Shown: piece after piece, positions 37,090-47,028 of the stretch | Layout: the number at the start of each line of letters is the position of its first letter | How positions within the stretch are numbered: position 1 is the stretch's first letter | Origin: an uncultured Rubripirellula sp. | GTDB taxonomy: Bacteria; Planctomycetota; Planctomycetia; Pirellulales; Pirellulaceae | Reading direction: 5' to 3' | NCBI GenBank assembly: GCA_938045805.1 | Contig: CALIBL010000025.1 | Location: 43,443-107,442 of the forward strand | Length of the DNA: 64,000 bases | The notes under the pieces: generated by a model | Told to the model about the DNA's origin: nothing | What the model saw: the letters and a program-made list of their open reading frames with translations, nothing else | Databases searched by the model: none | Made by a program: the position numbers and the translations under genes

Positions 37090-40035
37090 ATGAGTAATAT
37101 CCTGGCATACCAACGTTGGACGTTCGGTTTCACGTTGTGGATTGTGGCGGGTTCGATGATGGACAATAAGGTCCTCGCCGAAGAAGACACCCGTCCGAAT
37201 CTGGTGTTGATTGTGACCGATGATCAACGCCCCGATACCATCGCTGCTTTGGGAAATTCAAGCATTCAAACGCCTCACCTGGATCGACTGGTGCGATCAG
37301 GCTTGAGCTTTCGTCGAGCCTATACTGGATATCCAATTTGTTATGCCAGTCGTGCCCAAATTCTGACCGGCTGTAATGTTTTTACGGCTCTGGAGAGTTT
37401 TCCTCGGAGTCGAATTCGCAGTGGATTGGCAACCCTGGCTGAGACGCTCGGCAATGCTGGCTATCGGTCGATCTACAGCGGAAAATGGCACAACGATGGG
37501 AATCCACTGCAACGCGGCTACCAGCAGATTTCTGGGCTCTATTCCTCCGGCGGAGCCAAGTCGATCGTTCAGCCTGATACTGATGCGCGTGGTCGTCCCC
37601 TGACCGGCTATCGTGGCTGGACCTTTAAGGACGCTGCGAATCAACCAGTGCTTGAGTTGGGTGTCGGGTTGTGTCCCGATAACAGCCGGGTGATCGGTGA
37701 TCATGCCATTGAGGCAATCGAGGCAGTTCCGGAGGGGCAGCCATTTTTTATTCATGTGAATTTCGCGTTTCCGCATGATCCAAGAATGTGGCCTGATGGG
37801 ATGGAGGAGGCTTACAGTGCATCAGCAATAAGTCTGCCCGAGAACTTTCGTTCCGAGCATGGATTTGATCACGGTAATCAGGGTGGTCGGGACGAGCTGT
37901 TGCTTCCCAAGCCGCTCAAGCCCCAACACGTAAAAGAAGAGCTCGCGATCTATTACGCCATGATCACTGACGTGGATCGGCAGGTGGGGCGAATCATGAA
38001 TTCGCTTGAGGCAAGTGGACGTCTCTCCAATACGGTATTCGTTTTCACAAGTGATCAAGGTCTGGCGCTCGGTAGTCACGGTCTGCTCGGAAAACAGAAT
38101 CAGTATGAGCACAGTATTCGTAGTCCACTCGTGATAGCCGGCCCACAGGGACTGGCGTCTTCCGCTGTTTCTGATCGATCTTCCTCTCCTGAAGAAGACA
38201 GCAAAGACTTTTCATCGAACTGGCTGATGGGACAACAGAGTGATGCGTTGGTCGAGCTATCTGACCTGTTTCCGACCCTTTGTGATGTTGCTGGCGTTGA
38301 AGTTCCTGATAGCGTTCAGGGGAGGTCGCTCTTGCCGCTACTATCTGGCGAGCAGAGTGAATTGCGGCAGAGGGTCTACGGCGTTTTTACCGATACACAA
38401 AGGATGGTTTGCGGTCCACGTTGGAAGTACGTCGAGTATCCGGGCACTGGTCATTGTCAGCTGTTCGATTTGCTCAATGATCCACATGAAACCGTCAACC
38501 GAGTTAATGAGGTTGAATGCGAAGTCTTTCGTGATGAGCTGAAGCGGCAACTGCGTGATTGGCAGACGAGGAATCAGGATCCCGTGCTTCAAATCCTCGA
38601 AAAAGATGATCTGACCGCTCCCCAAACTGATGCTGAACCGCAGCCTGAGACTCCTCCACGAAAAACCAACGTGATTTTCATTCTCACCGACAATCAGGGA
38701 GCGTGGACGCTCGGGTGTTATGGAAATCCTGACATACGCACTCCCAATATTGATGAGCTTGCAGCGGGAGGTGTGAGGTTCACGCGAGCGATGAGTTCTA
38801 ATCCCGTTTGCTCACCAACCCGAGCGACTTACCTCACTGGTCTCTTGCCGTCCCAACACGGACTTCACAGCTTTCTTGATCGGCAATTCATGATTGGACC
38901 GAAGGCTTACAACACCCTCGATGAATTCCGCTCGGTTGGAGAGGTGCTAAGTGACCAGGGGTACGTCTGTGGACTAAGCGGTAAATGGCACTTGGGAGCC
39001 AATCTAAATCCATCCGAGGGATTCTCTTTTTGGGTGACCAAGCCGGATGGCTCAACCGCAGAATTCTACGATCAGCCGATCATTCGCGATGGTCAGGTGT
39101 ATCAAGAACCAAAGTACACGACCGATTTATGGACTGAGTGTGGGGTGGAGTTCATCGAAGAGAATCAGGACAGGCCTTTCTTTTTATTCCTCGCCTACAA
39201 CGGCCCTTACTCATTAGGGCGGTTGATGATGAACCGATCGAAAAATCGTCACGCAGAGCATTATCGCGGAATGAATTTTCAAAGCTTCCCAGTGGATCGG
39301 ATGCATCCTTGGCAGCACCACAATAAAGCGTTCCACAATCAGCAGATTGCAATGGAGCGGGTCGCTGCTGAAACTAGCGGAGTGGATGATGGGGTTGGCC
39401 AAATCATGTCAACGCTCGATCGCCTCGGTTTGGCCGAGGATACCCTCGTGATCTACGCTGCGGATCAAGGATGGATGGGTGGGCAAAACGGAATCTGGGG
39501 GATGGGGGATCACACCCGACCGATTGGTGCGCATGATTTGATGATGCAGGTGCCACTCATTTTTCATCATTCAGGTCGGATACCATCAAATAGGACCGTC
39601 GATCACTTGGTCAGTAACTACGATTTCATGCCGAGCTTACTCGGCTACTTGGGGATCGAAGGAAAATCGAATGCAAAGAGGATTTCACCGGATCAGCATT
39701 TAAAATCACCGGGGCGCGATTATTCGGCGTTGCTTCGGGGTGAAGACCTAGATTGGGATGAGGCGGTCTTCTACGAGATGGAAACGTGTCGTGCGATTCG
39801 TTTGGATCGATGGAAATTCGTCGCACGTTTTCCCAATGGCCCAGACGAACTTTACGACTTGGAGCTAGATCCCCAAGAGCGTTTCAACCTGTTCGGTCAA
39901 AAAGAGCAACAGGGGAGGGTTGCCGAGATGAGGAAACGACTGAGCGAATTCTTTGAGTCCTATGCGGACCCGCAATATGATCTCTGGAAGGGTGGTCGCT
40001 CGAAAGCTAAACGTCTTGTTTCTACACCGAATTGA
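37090..40035 (+). CDS. Double-domain sulfatase (two tandem sulfatase domains in one chain)
   Basis: A 981-residue fusion. Domain 1 (about residues 35-500) has TDDQRPDT (44-51) and CYASR at 84-88, where the third position of C-x-(P/A)-x-R is Ala. Domain 2 (about 525-975) has LTDNQGAWT (532-540), with Asn in place of the second metal Asp, and canonical CSPTR at 574-578. GKWHNDG (131-137) and GKWHLGA occur in domains 1 and 2. A short Pro/Glu linker (TAPQTDAEPQPETPPRK) joins them. An N-terminal signal segment (QRWTFGFTLWIVAGS) predicts export. Both domains likely need formylglycine maturation. No frame break is visible, so it reads as a true fusion of adjacent sulfatases. Confidence 0.92.
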   Translation: MSNILAYQRWTFGFTLWIVAGSMMDNKVLAEEDTRPNLVLIVTDDQRPDTIAALGNSSIQTPHLDRLVRSGLSFRRAYTGYPICYASRAQILTGCNVFTALESFPRSRIRSGLATLAETLGNAGYRSIYSGKWHNDGNPLQRGYQQISGLYSSGGAKSIVQPDTDARGRPLTGYRGWTFKDAANQPVLELGVGLCPDNSRVIGDHAIEAIEAVPEGQPFFIHVNFAFPHDPRMWPDGMEEAYSASAISLPENFRSEHGFDHGNQGGRDELLLPKPLKPQHVKEELAIYYAMITDVDRQVGRIMNSLEASGRLSNTVFVFTSDQGLALGSHGLLGKQNQYEHSIRSPLVIAGPQGLASSAVSDRSSSPEEDSKDFSSNWLMGQQSDALVELSDLFPTLCDVAGVEVPDSVQGRSLLPLLSGEQSELRQRVYGVFTDTQRMVCGPRWKYVEYPGTGHCQLFDLLNDPHETVNRVNEVECEVFRDELKRQLRDWQTRNQDPVLQILEKDDLTAPQTDAEPQPETPPRKTNVIFILTDNQGAWTLGCYGNPDIRTPNIDELAAGGVRFTRAMSSNPVCSPTRATYLTGLLPSQHGLHSFLDRQFMIGPKAYNTLDEFRSVGEVLSDQGYVCGLSGKWHLGANLNPSEGFSFWVTKPDGSTAEFYDQPIIRDGQVYQEPKYTTDLWTECGVEFIEENQDRPFFLFLAYNGPYSLGRLMMNRSKNRHAEHYRGMNFQSFPVDRMHPWQHHNKAFHNQQIAMERVAAETSGVDDGVGQIMSTLDRLGLAEDTLVIYAADQGWMGGQNGIWGMGDHTRPIGAHDLMMQVPLIFHHSGRIPSNRTVDHLVSNYDFMPSLLGYLGIEGKSNAKRISPDQHLKSPGRDYSALLRGEDLDWDEAVFYEMETCRAIRLDRWKFVARFPNGPDELYDLELDPQERFNLFGQKEQQGRVAEMRKRLSEFFESYADPQYDLWKGGRSKAKRLVSTPN

Positions 40036-40081
40036 TTCAGCGGCCCGCGGCCGGACCGGAGCAGTTCGGCGGTTTGTGCTT

Positions 40082-41521
40082 TCAGGCAAGCAGTCCAGGC
40101 AGGATTCCCGTGCTATCGGCAAAACGATCGGTGTCGCAACCGAACGCCTGCAGCATCCCCGCATAGAGGTTGGCCAGTGGAGTGTCGTTTTGGGATTTGA
40201 GATGCTGCCCGGTCTTGATGCGACCGCCGCCTCTGCCGCCTAAGAGAATCGGCAGATTGTGCGGGTTATGGCTGTTGCCATCACGTAGTCCCGATCCATA
40301 GAGGATCATTGAGTGATCAAGGACAGATCCCTCACCTTCCTTCATCCCCTGTAGTTTTTCGAGCAGGTAAGCGTACTGCGTGACGTGCCAGTGGTTGATC
40401 TTTTGATAGGCGTCGAGTTTGCTTGCTTCGTTTTGGTGATGCGAAGTGTCGTGGTGTCCACCGCTTACGCCGTCAAGGAAAGAGAAGTTTCGGCCGCTGA
40501 CGGCGTTGCCGAACATGAACGTGCAAACGCGAGTGGAATCTGTCTGGAAGGCAAGAGCGATCATGTCAAGCATGAGTCGGCAGTGCTCCGGAAAGTCATC
40601 CGGTTTCTGTTCCGGTGGTGCAGCGTCCATTGAAAGCTTCTGAATTGGCTCCCAAGATTGCATTCCATGTTGCTGATTGTTCAGTCTTTTCTCAATCGAT
40701 CGCACGGACTGCAGGTACTCGTCCATGCGTTGACGATCCGCTGCCCCGAGTTGGCGATGTAATTCCTTGGCATCACTGAGTACTCGGTCCAGTAGAAGTG
40801 AGTCACGGCTGGCACTTGATGCTTTGGGGTTGGTCGCACGAAAGAGTCGCTCGAAAACAAGTCTCGGGTTGAGTTCTCGTGCCAGTGGACTCGTTGGTCC
40901 AGCCCAAGCGATATGTGAACCGTAAACTCGCGTGTATCCAACGTTTGTGTCCACACCGGTCGTCACCGGATCAATTCCTAGTTCGAGTGACGCGATCGGT
41001 GTTTGGTTTTGTGACCGCTCTGCCGCAACCTGATCCATCGATTTCCCGTTGCAGTTGAGATCGATGCCCAGTGATTTGTTAATCGTGGTACAGGTTAAGA
41101 ATCCTGACGTTTTGACGTAATGCCCGTCACCGACATTGCTCGCTTGATTCCACAGGTTGGTACAAACCACTAATTCATCCTTGACGTTTTTTAGTGGCGT
41201 CAGTGAAGGGCTGAGTTCAAATTCTGTTCCTTCCTGATTTGGCGTCCAGCAGTCTTGACGCACACCGTTGGGAACGAACAAAGCCGCGAGGCGCACGGGA
41301 GTGTTCGTGGACGGATCGGTAGTGTTTTCACCAGACATCACCGAAGAGGGTCGCATTACTTCAAGCCACGGAAGGGCGAGGGCGGCACCGGTTCCGCGTA
41401 AGAGGGTCCGTCGATCAATGGACGTCCTAGTATTCCCCAGCTCACGCAGTGAGAAGGTTTTGCATCGGCGCGGTGCGGTGTGTCGCTGAGTGGTTGTGTG
41501 TCTCGGAGCGTTTCGCTTCAT
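40082..41521 (-). CDS. DUF1552 family protein, Tat-exported
   Basis: A DUF1552 protein, related in gene context to DUF1501 proteins, with no known reaction. The ATG at 41519-41521 (MKRNAPRHTT) is preferred; an in-frame start at 41593 adds 24 residues. A twin-arginine signal is clear: SIDRRTLLRGTGAALALPWLEVM. Family features are LFVPNGVRQDCWTP, LWNQASNVGDGHYVKTSGFLT, VAAERSQNQTPIASLELGI, CTFMFGNAVSGRNFSFLDGV and MILYGSGLRDGNSHNPHNLPILLGG. It lies 30 bases after the stop of the DUF1592-type gene on the same strand, the usual planctomycete pairing. Confidence 0.92.
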   Translation of the reverse strand: MKRNAPRHTTTQRHTAPRRCKTFSLRELGNTRTSIDRRTLLRGTGAALALPWLEVMRPSSVMSGENTTDPSTNTPVRLAALFVPNGVRQDCWTPNQEGTEFELSPSLTPLKNVKDELVVCTNLWNQASNVGDGHYVKTSGFLTCTTINKSLGIDLNCNGKSMDQVAAERSQNQTPIASLELGIDPVTTGVDTNVGYTRVYGSHIAWAGPTSPLARELNPRLVFERLFRATNPKASSASRDSLLLDRVLSDAKELHRQLGAADRQRMDEYLQSVRSIEKRLNNQQHGMQSWEPIQKLSMDAAPPEQKPDDFPEHCRLMLDMIALAFQTDSTRVCTFMFGNAVSGRNFSFLDGVSGGHHDTSHHQNEASKLDAYQKINHWHVTQYAYLLEKLQGMKEGEGSVLDHSMILYGSGLRDGNSHNPHNLPILLGGRGGGRIKTGQHLKSQNDTPLANLYAGMLQAFGCDTDRFADSTGILPGLLA

Positions 41522-41623
41522 CAATTCTGCTCGATGGTAAACGTTTGGCTGATCGCGTTGTAAAGTGCATCTTCGATCGTCTCTCAAAATCATAGCACAG
41601 CGTGCCTGATTTCTAGACTTTCT

Positions 41624-43573
41624 CTACGGCGCACTCGCGGTGGTTATGACGGACGCATTGGGGTCAGAACCCATTTTGTATCGGAATGGAACGCTTTGCA
41701 CGATCTCAATCACCAGAGTTTGCATTTTGTAGTCGTCTTGGCGAACCTTCTGTGCGATCTCGTCCACCACGCACCGGTCTTCGGCAGTCAGGCCGCGTCC
41801 CAATGCATAGCCAAGCATCTTGGTGGTGAGATGACGGACGAATTGATCTTTGCGTTCAAGAAGCACCTGTTTCAACTCTTCTACTCCATCAAACTTTGTG
41901 CCATCGGGTAATGATCCGGTGGCGTCAATCAAGTTTCCGTTTTCCTCGCTTCTCCAACGACCGAGAACATCGTAGTTCTCAAGCCCGAAACCGAGTGGAT
42001 CAAGTGACGCATGGCAGGACGAGCAATTGGGGTTGTCGCGGTGGGCTTCCAGTCTTTCACGGAGACTTTTTGCCGTCACCATGTTCGAGTCGGAGTCGAG
42101 GTCGGGGACGTTGGGAGGAGGTGGTGGCGGCGGTGTGCCGAGTAGTGTTTCAAGAATCCATTTACCGCGAATCACGGGGCTGGTTCGATGTGGCAGCGAG
42201 GAAACCGCAAGGACCGCGCTCATGCCCAGCAACCCACCTCGGTGACTTTCCGCAGGAAGTTCGATGCGTTTGGGTTGTTCACGGAATTCACCTGCAACTT
42301 GATAGTGCCTGGCCAGTCGATTGTTCAGGTAGCTAAAATCGGAGTCGATTAAATTAAGAATGGAACGATTGTCAGAAAGCAGGTCTTCAAAAAAGAAGAT
42401 CGGTTCGTACTTCATGCCTCCCTCGAGTTCCGAATCATAAAGAGACGCGTAGGGAGCGGCGGGTTCGAATTCGCGTCCCAGAGCGCGCGTTCCAAGCCAC
42501 TGCTCGGTGAAACTCGCAGCGAACTCCCGCACCTTTGCACCTCGCCGCAGACCACCGTTGTTAATCGGACTATTGAGCATCCGCCGAACTTGTTCGGCAA
42601 GAACCGTGTCGTTCTGGAGTTGATTGGAATTAGCGAGGTCGAAGAGTGTCTGGTCTGGCATGGAGTTCCATAAAAAATAAGAAATCCGATTTGCCATTTC
42701 GTATGAACTTAGCTTCGCGGGTTCCTCCGAAGCCGGGGGGCTCTCAAGATGAAAGAGGAACTTCGGCGAGGTCATTGCAGCTTCGAGCACCAAAGTGATC
42801 GCAGGTTCGAAACGCTCCTCTTGTGCTAATGCGACCGCGAACAGTCCCGAGTATTCTGCGATTTCGTTTTCGGTCACAGGACGCCGAAACGCTCTCGGTA
42901 AAAACTGTCGCAGGATCTGCTCGGCGGCCGTGGTGGGAGTGATCGACTCAGATGGAGCACTCGTTAGCAGTCGACTGCGTGGGGAGGGATCGAGTAACGC
43001 ATGGGATAACGCTTCGCGAGCTGCATCAAGATACTTTTCCGCGTGGATTGGAGAAATGAAGAGCGTTTCTGAAGCGTTATCGAATCCTTCGCCACCGGCA
43101 CCATCATCCGGTAACGCGTGAGCCGCATTGACGTGAATCCCTAGTAAATCACGGACGGTGTTTGCATATTCGGTGCGATTTAAACGTCGCAGTACAGGCC
43201 GCCCTGGTGAAATTCCGTCGTCGCAGATTACAGCTTGGATCGATTGGTTGACCGAGCGAATCATCTCCTCGCGAATTTCTTGCGTCGGCTGTTCGCTTTC
43301 CTCCGGTGGCATGGTCTGGTCGCTGAGACGCTGGATGATTTTGGTCCAATGGTTTAGGTCGTTTTTTATCTGATAATCTTTGACCATCAATGCGATATTG
43401 ATACTCGAATCGCTGTCGTCTTGATGGCAGTCTATGCAGAACTGCGTCAATGTCCGAGTCAATGTGGCTTGATTTGACGACTGCTTGTCTGCAGCGGATA
43501 TTGATGAGATACAGTTGACCGCGATGACGGCGGCGAAAAAGGTTCTGCAGGAGAAGGTCAGAAGCCGGTTCAT
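41624..43573 (-). CDS. DUF1587/DUF1592/DUF1588/DUF1585 cytochrome-like protein
   Basis: A 649-residue exported protein with signal peptide (about 1-27, ending ISSISA). An N-terminal cytochrome c-type domain has CIDCH; DUF1587 follows (RPVLRRLNRTEYANTVRDLLGI), then DUF1595/DUF1592 (FLPRAFRRPVTENEIAEY, YEMANRISYFLWNSMPD), DUF1588 (HRGGLLGMSAVLAVSSLPHRTSPV) and DUF1585 with a second heme-type motif CSSCH in NCSSCHASLDPLGFGLENYD. A run PPPPPP precedes the DUF1588 end. It is shorter than many homologues, which often exceed 800 residues. It pairs with the DUF1552 gene downstream. Function is unknown; the two CxxCH motifs argue for covalently bound heme. Confidence 0.92.
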   Translation of the reverse strand: MNRLLTFSCRTFFAAVIAVNCISSISAADKQSSNQATLTRTLTQFCIDCHQDDSDSSINIALMVKDYQIKNDLNHWTKIIQRLSDQTMPPEESEQPTQEIREEMIRSVNQSIQAVICDDGISPGRPVLRRLNRTEYANTVRDLLGIHVNAAHALPDDGAGGEGFDNASETLFISPIHAEKYLDAAREALSHALLDPSPRSRLLTSAPSESITPTTAAEQILRQFLPRAFRRPVTENEIAEYSGLFAVALAQEERFEPAITLVLEAAMTSPKFLFHLESPPASEEPAKLSSYEMANRISYFLWNSMPDQTLFDLANSNQLQNDTVLAEQVRRMLNSPINNGGLRRGAKVREFAASFTEQWLGTRALGREFEPAAPYASLYDSELEGGMKYEPIFFFEDLLSDNRSILNLIDSDFSYLNNRLARHYQVAGEFREQPKRIELPAESHRGGLLGMSAVLAVSSLPHRTSPVIRGKWILETLLGTPPPPPPPNVPDLDSDSNMVTAKSLRERLEAHRDNPNCSSCHASLDPLGFGLENYDVLGRWRSEENGNLIDATGSLPDGTKFDGVEELKQVLLERKDQFVRHLTTKMLGYALGRGLTAEDRCVVDEIAQKVRQDDYKMQTLVIEIVQSVPFRYKMGSDPNASVITTASAP

Positions 43574-43718
43574 AAAACACTTGGTGAAGGCTACGTGGTT
43601 TGGCGAGTTAGAGGGCTAGGGGAAACCGCCGGTGGGATACTGTATTTAACCAAAAAGTGAATTGCTGTGCCTCATCAGTTTGGCGTGGTGGGTGAGGATT
43701 TGATCAAGGCGAGATCCA

Positions 43719-45680
43719 TTGGCGGAACGGAAAAGCGAACCGAACATAAAAATATCTCGCCCGAGGAAAGTCGTCTTTGCGATGATCACCTCGGTCTTGG
43801 TTTTCATGTCTGTTGAGACTCTTTTGGCATTGTCCGGTGTTCGAAGCCCAGCAGAGAGACGCGACCCCTATGTTGGATTTTGCGCGACTTCGAAACTCTT
43901 TGGTCGCACGCAAAAAGATGGTCAGGCCTTCTATGAGACAGCCCCCGCCAAGCTTCAGTATTTTAATCGCCAAACCTTCCCGCAGACGAAGCCTTCTGGC
44001 ACTCGCCGCGTTTTTTGTCTCGGTGGCTCAACCACGTTCGGTCGACCATATGATGATCGAACCTCTTACGTTAACTGGCTGCGCGAGAGCCTGAGTCAAC
44101 TGAGTTTGACGGTAGACGGAGATCCATCGGTTAACTGGGAGGTCATCAATGCGGGAGGGATCAGTTACGCGAGCTACCGCTTACTGAACCTCGCAGAGGA
44201 AATCATCCATTACGATCCCGATCTCGTTATCATTCATACTGGACATAACGAGTTCTTAGAAAAACGCACCTATCCTTCCTCGATGGCTGGTTCAACCGTT
44301 GTCACACAAGGTGGAGCATGGTTGTCTCACTCGAGGATTGTTGGTGTCTTTGATTCTCTCGTTAACGGGAATTCATTGTTTCCCTCTGGCCCTGTGTCCC
44401 CGTCGATCGATTTGACGACGCTAAATGTCACGTCCGGGCTGAAGCATGAAGTTGATGCGATCCTTGATCACTCAGTTGGTCCTGATGCTTACCAGCTTGA
44501 GTCCTTGCAGGTTGATCAGATTGTAAGTCACTTTGAGCACAACCTCATCGGGATCATTAAACTTGCTCAATCAGCTGGTTCAGAGGTTCTGCTTGTTACC
44601 CCCGTCTCGAATCTTAAAGATTTTTCTCCCTTCAAAAGTCAGTACTTCAGTACGCTCGACGCGGGAGAACAAGATCGTTGGATGGAATCTTACCTGTCGG
44701 CGTTGGATGCGTACCAGAATGGTGAGATGGAGCTTTCCATGAAATCGCTTCAGATCTGTGAAGCGATCGACTCGCAGCGGGCAGACCTGCAATACCTCAA
44801 AGGGAAAATTCATTTTGCGAACGGTGATTTTGTCGCGTCAAAGCGATGTTTCGAATCGGCGATTGATTTAGATGTTTGTCCGTTACGAGCAACAGGTACG
44901 CTCAAGGAACTGACTCGGAAGGTGGCAACTGAGTTTGATGTTCCGTTGGTGGATCTTTCGAAGAGGTTGGAGTCGCATTGCGAGGTAACGTCTGGGCACA
45001 CGATCCTCGGCGACAACTACTTCCTCGATCATGTTCATCCCACCGTTTCAACCCACGGACTGATTGCGGAGGCGGTTCTGAAAACCATGCGAACCACCGG
45101 AGCTTTAGGTTTTTCGGACAAAGAGCTCAATGAAGTTTTGGATCGAGTTGCTGGTAGGGTTGATAGACTTATTGATCAAGAGCTTCAGTCGAGGGCGCTG
45201 ACCAATTTAGCTCAGGTTCTGAGTTGGGCTGGCAAGCAGACTGAGGCCGCGCCGTTAGCACTTAAGGCGATCGAAATTCAGACGGAGCTTGGGGCTTATG
45301 ATCCAGATGCTTTGTTTTACGCCGCAACGCAGTACGGAGCGGTGGGGCAAGATGAAGTCGCAATCAAACTGCTCGAGCAAGTGCTCGTGATCGATTCCGG
45401 TTATCATCCGGCGCGGTGGCGATTAGCCGCCTTGCTGTACGATCAAGAGAATTTTGTTCGGTCTTGCGAGCATTACCGAATTGCTGTTGAGGAAAAACCA
45501 GACGATCTATCGTTGAGGCGTCAACTTGGGTTTGCTCTGCTTCGAAGTGGTGCCATCGCGGAGGCAAAATTGGTGTTTAATGAATATCTGTCGAGCGAAC
45601 CTGGTGACACTGCTGTAATCAACCAACTGAAACGTCTTCAAGATTCGGCAACAAACCCAGTAGGTCCAACACGACCGTGA
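43719..45680 (+). CDS. SGNH/GDSL-like hydrolase with C-terminal TPR repeats
   Basis: A 653-residue protein with an N-terminal membrane anchor (about 18-40), then an SGNH hydrolase domain: block I LGGSTTFG with candidate nucleophile Ser104, block II glycine in NAGGISYASYR, block III Asn in HTGHNEF, and the catalytic Asp/His pair in DHVHPT. The C-terminal ~250 residues are TPR-like helices (AAPLALKAIEIQTELG, AIKLLEQVLVIDSGYHPA). Such anchored SGNH-TPR proteins occur in planctomycetes and may act as esterases or deacetylases on envelope or extracellular glycans (inference). The TTG start at 43719 has no strong ribosome binding site; ATG at 43782 is an alternative. It is divergent from the DUF1592-type gene. 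Confidence 0.88.
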   Translation: MAERKSEPNIKISRPRKVVFAMITSVLVFMSVETLLALSGVRSPAERRDPYVGFCATSKLFGRTQKDGQAFYETAPAKLQYFNRQTFPQTKPSGTRRVFCLGGSTTFGRPYDDRTSYVNWLRESLSQLSLTVDGDPSVNWEVINAGGISYASYRLLNLAEEIIHYDPDLVIIHTGHNEFLEKRTYPSSMAGSTVVTQGGAWLSHSRIVGVFDSLVNGNSLFPSGPVSPSIDLTTLNVTSGLKHEVDAILDHSVGPDAYQLESLQVDQIVSHFEHNLIGIIKLAQSAGSEVLLVTPVSNLKDFSPFKSQYFSTLDAGEQDRWMESYLSALDAYQNGEMELSMKSLQICEAIDSQRADLQYLKGKIHFANGDFVASKRCFESAIDLDVCPLRATGTLKELTRKVATEFDVPLVDLSKRLESHCEVTSGHTILGDNYFLDHVHPTVSTHGLIAEAVLKTMRTTGALGFSDKELNEVLDRVAGRVDRLIDQELQSRALTNLAQVLSWAGKQTEAAPLALKAIEIQTELGAYDPDALFYAATQYGAVGQDEVAIKLLEQVLVIDSGYHPARWRLAALLYDQENFVRSCEHYRIAVEEKPDDLSLRRQLGFALLRSGAIAEAKLVFNEYLSSEPGDTAVINQLKRLQDSATNPVGPTRP

Positions 45681-45786
45681 TCGAGATAATTGTTCTGGAA
45701 TGAGAGTCGTGTGGCAGGTAGGCGGTGATACGGTTGTCATGATCGGCAGGGGTACTGCGGGCTGATGATACCTTTAGAAAAGGAAG

Positions 45787-46938
45787 ATGAAGTTGAAGAT
45801 CAAAGAAGTTCGACTCCTGCCGCTTTACGGAGCAACCCCTGACGGAGGTTGGGATGAAAAGCTTTTAAAAGACGAGACGAATCTGCACACGTTGGTAGAG
45901 GTGATCACGGATGAAGGTGTCACGGGACTCGGAAGTGTCTTTACCTCGGAGACTTTGGTGCGGGGAGCCGTGGAGGTGCTGAAACCATTCCTGCTTGGTG
46001 CTTCGGCACTGGATCCAACCTCCACCACGGAACAATTGCATCAGCAATCATTCTGGCAGGGTCGTGGTGGCGCGATCACGCATGCTATTTCCGGCATTGA
46101 TATCGCCCTGTGGGACATTTTGGGCAAGGTGACAGGCCAGCCAATCAGCCGACTTTTGGGCGGACGCTATCGCGAAACGATTAAGCCTTATGCTTCGTTG
46201 CTGATGGATGACTCCGGCAGGATGGAGCAAGAACTGGAGGCGGGACTCGAGCGAGGATTTCGAGCCTTCAAAATTGGCTGGGGACCGTTCGGACGGGTCG
46301 ATGCAAAAACCGATCGTCGAATCGTTGCGTTGGCTCGCGCTACGGTCGGCGATGACGTTGAGTTGATGGTGGATGCAGGTGGCTCCGATGCATTTTGGCC
46401 ACACGGTTACAAGTGGGCGTTGAATGCGTCGAGGATGCTTGCGGATTTCGACGTTTGTTGGTTTGAGGAACCATTACGCCCAGATGATCTGGATGGTTAC
46501 AAGCGATTGACTGCCCATTCCATCGTTCCGATTGCAGGCTGCGAGGTTCTCACCCGTCGGCAGTCCTTCCTACCTTGGATAGAGCAGCAAGCGATCGATT
46601 ATGTTCAGCCCGATGTCACCAAAGTGGGTGGCATCAGCGAAGAGCATCGAATCGCTGATCTAGCCGATGATCATTCCGTTCTTTTTGTTCCTCATGGCTG
46701 GAACACTGCCGTTGGGTTGGCCGCCGATCTACAACTGGTCGCCGCGGCGAGGGGAGCACGTTGGGTCGAGTATTTAACTCCGGCTTCCTACATCGACGAC
46801 TTGTTATTGGAGCCAGTTGTCATGTCCGAGTCGGGTGAATTGTCGATCCCGAATGAGCCTGGGCTCGGAATGAAATGGAATTCCGAAGGAGTCGCCAGGC
46901 ACACCGGTGGATTGCATCTAACACCGTCGGTGATTTAA
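45787..46938 (+). CDS. Mandelate racemase/muconate lactonizing enzyme family protein (sugar-acid dehydratase-like)
   Basis: A 383-residue enolase-superfamily enzyme, likely a cytoplasmic acid-sugar dehydratase. The N-terminal capping domain covers about 1-130; the barrel carries Lys162 (in AFKIGWG), metal ligands Asp196 (LMVDAGG), Glu227 (WFEEPL) and Glu253 (GCEV), then Asp276 (QPDVTKVGG) and His303 (FVPHGWN), the Asp/His dyad of the mandelate racemase subgroup. The usual second lysine of KxK is Gly164, as in galactonate- and rhamnonate-dehydratase-like branches, so His303 probably supplies the base. The substrate is not assignable. AAAAGGAAG precedes the ATG. It may handle sugars released by nearby sulfatase systems (inference). 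Confidence 0.9.
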   Translation: MKLKIKEVRLLPLYGATPDGGWDEKLLKDETNLHTLVEVITDEGVTGLGSVFTSETLVRGAVEVLKPFLLGASALDPTSTTEQLHQQSFWQGRGGAITHAISGIDIALWDILGKVTGQPISRLLGGRYRETIKPYASLLMDDSGRMEQELEAGLERGFRAFKIGWGPFGRVDAKTDRRIVALARATVGDDVELMVDAGGSDAFWPHGYKWALNASRMLADFDVCWFEEPLRPDDLDGYKRLTAHSIVPIAGCEVLTRRQSFLPWIEQQAIDYVQPDVTKVGGISEEHRIADLADDHSVLFVPHGWNTAVGLAADLQLVAAARGARWVEYLTPASYIDDLLLEPVVMSESGELSIPNEPGLGMKWNSEGVARHTGGLHLTPSVI

Positions 46939-47028
46939 CGCCAATGATTAAGTATCGGAAAAACCGGAGACAGGAAGTCTGTTGGTCGGGTTCAGCCTGC
47001 AGCCGGTTTCGCCAACCGAGAAAGTAAA

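Noticed and set aside
46981..47016. Possible hairpin between the convergent enolase-family and TIM-barrel genes
   Set aside because: Only the outer 5 bp pair well; the inner part depends on wobbles and mismatches and there is no T-run.
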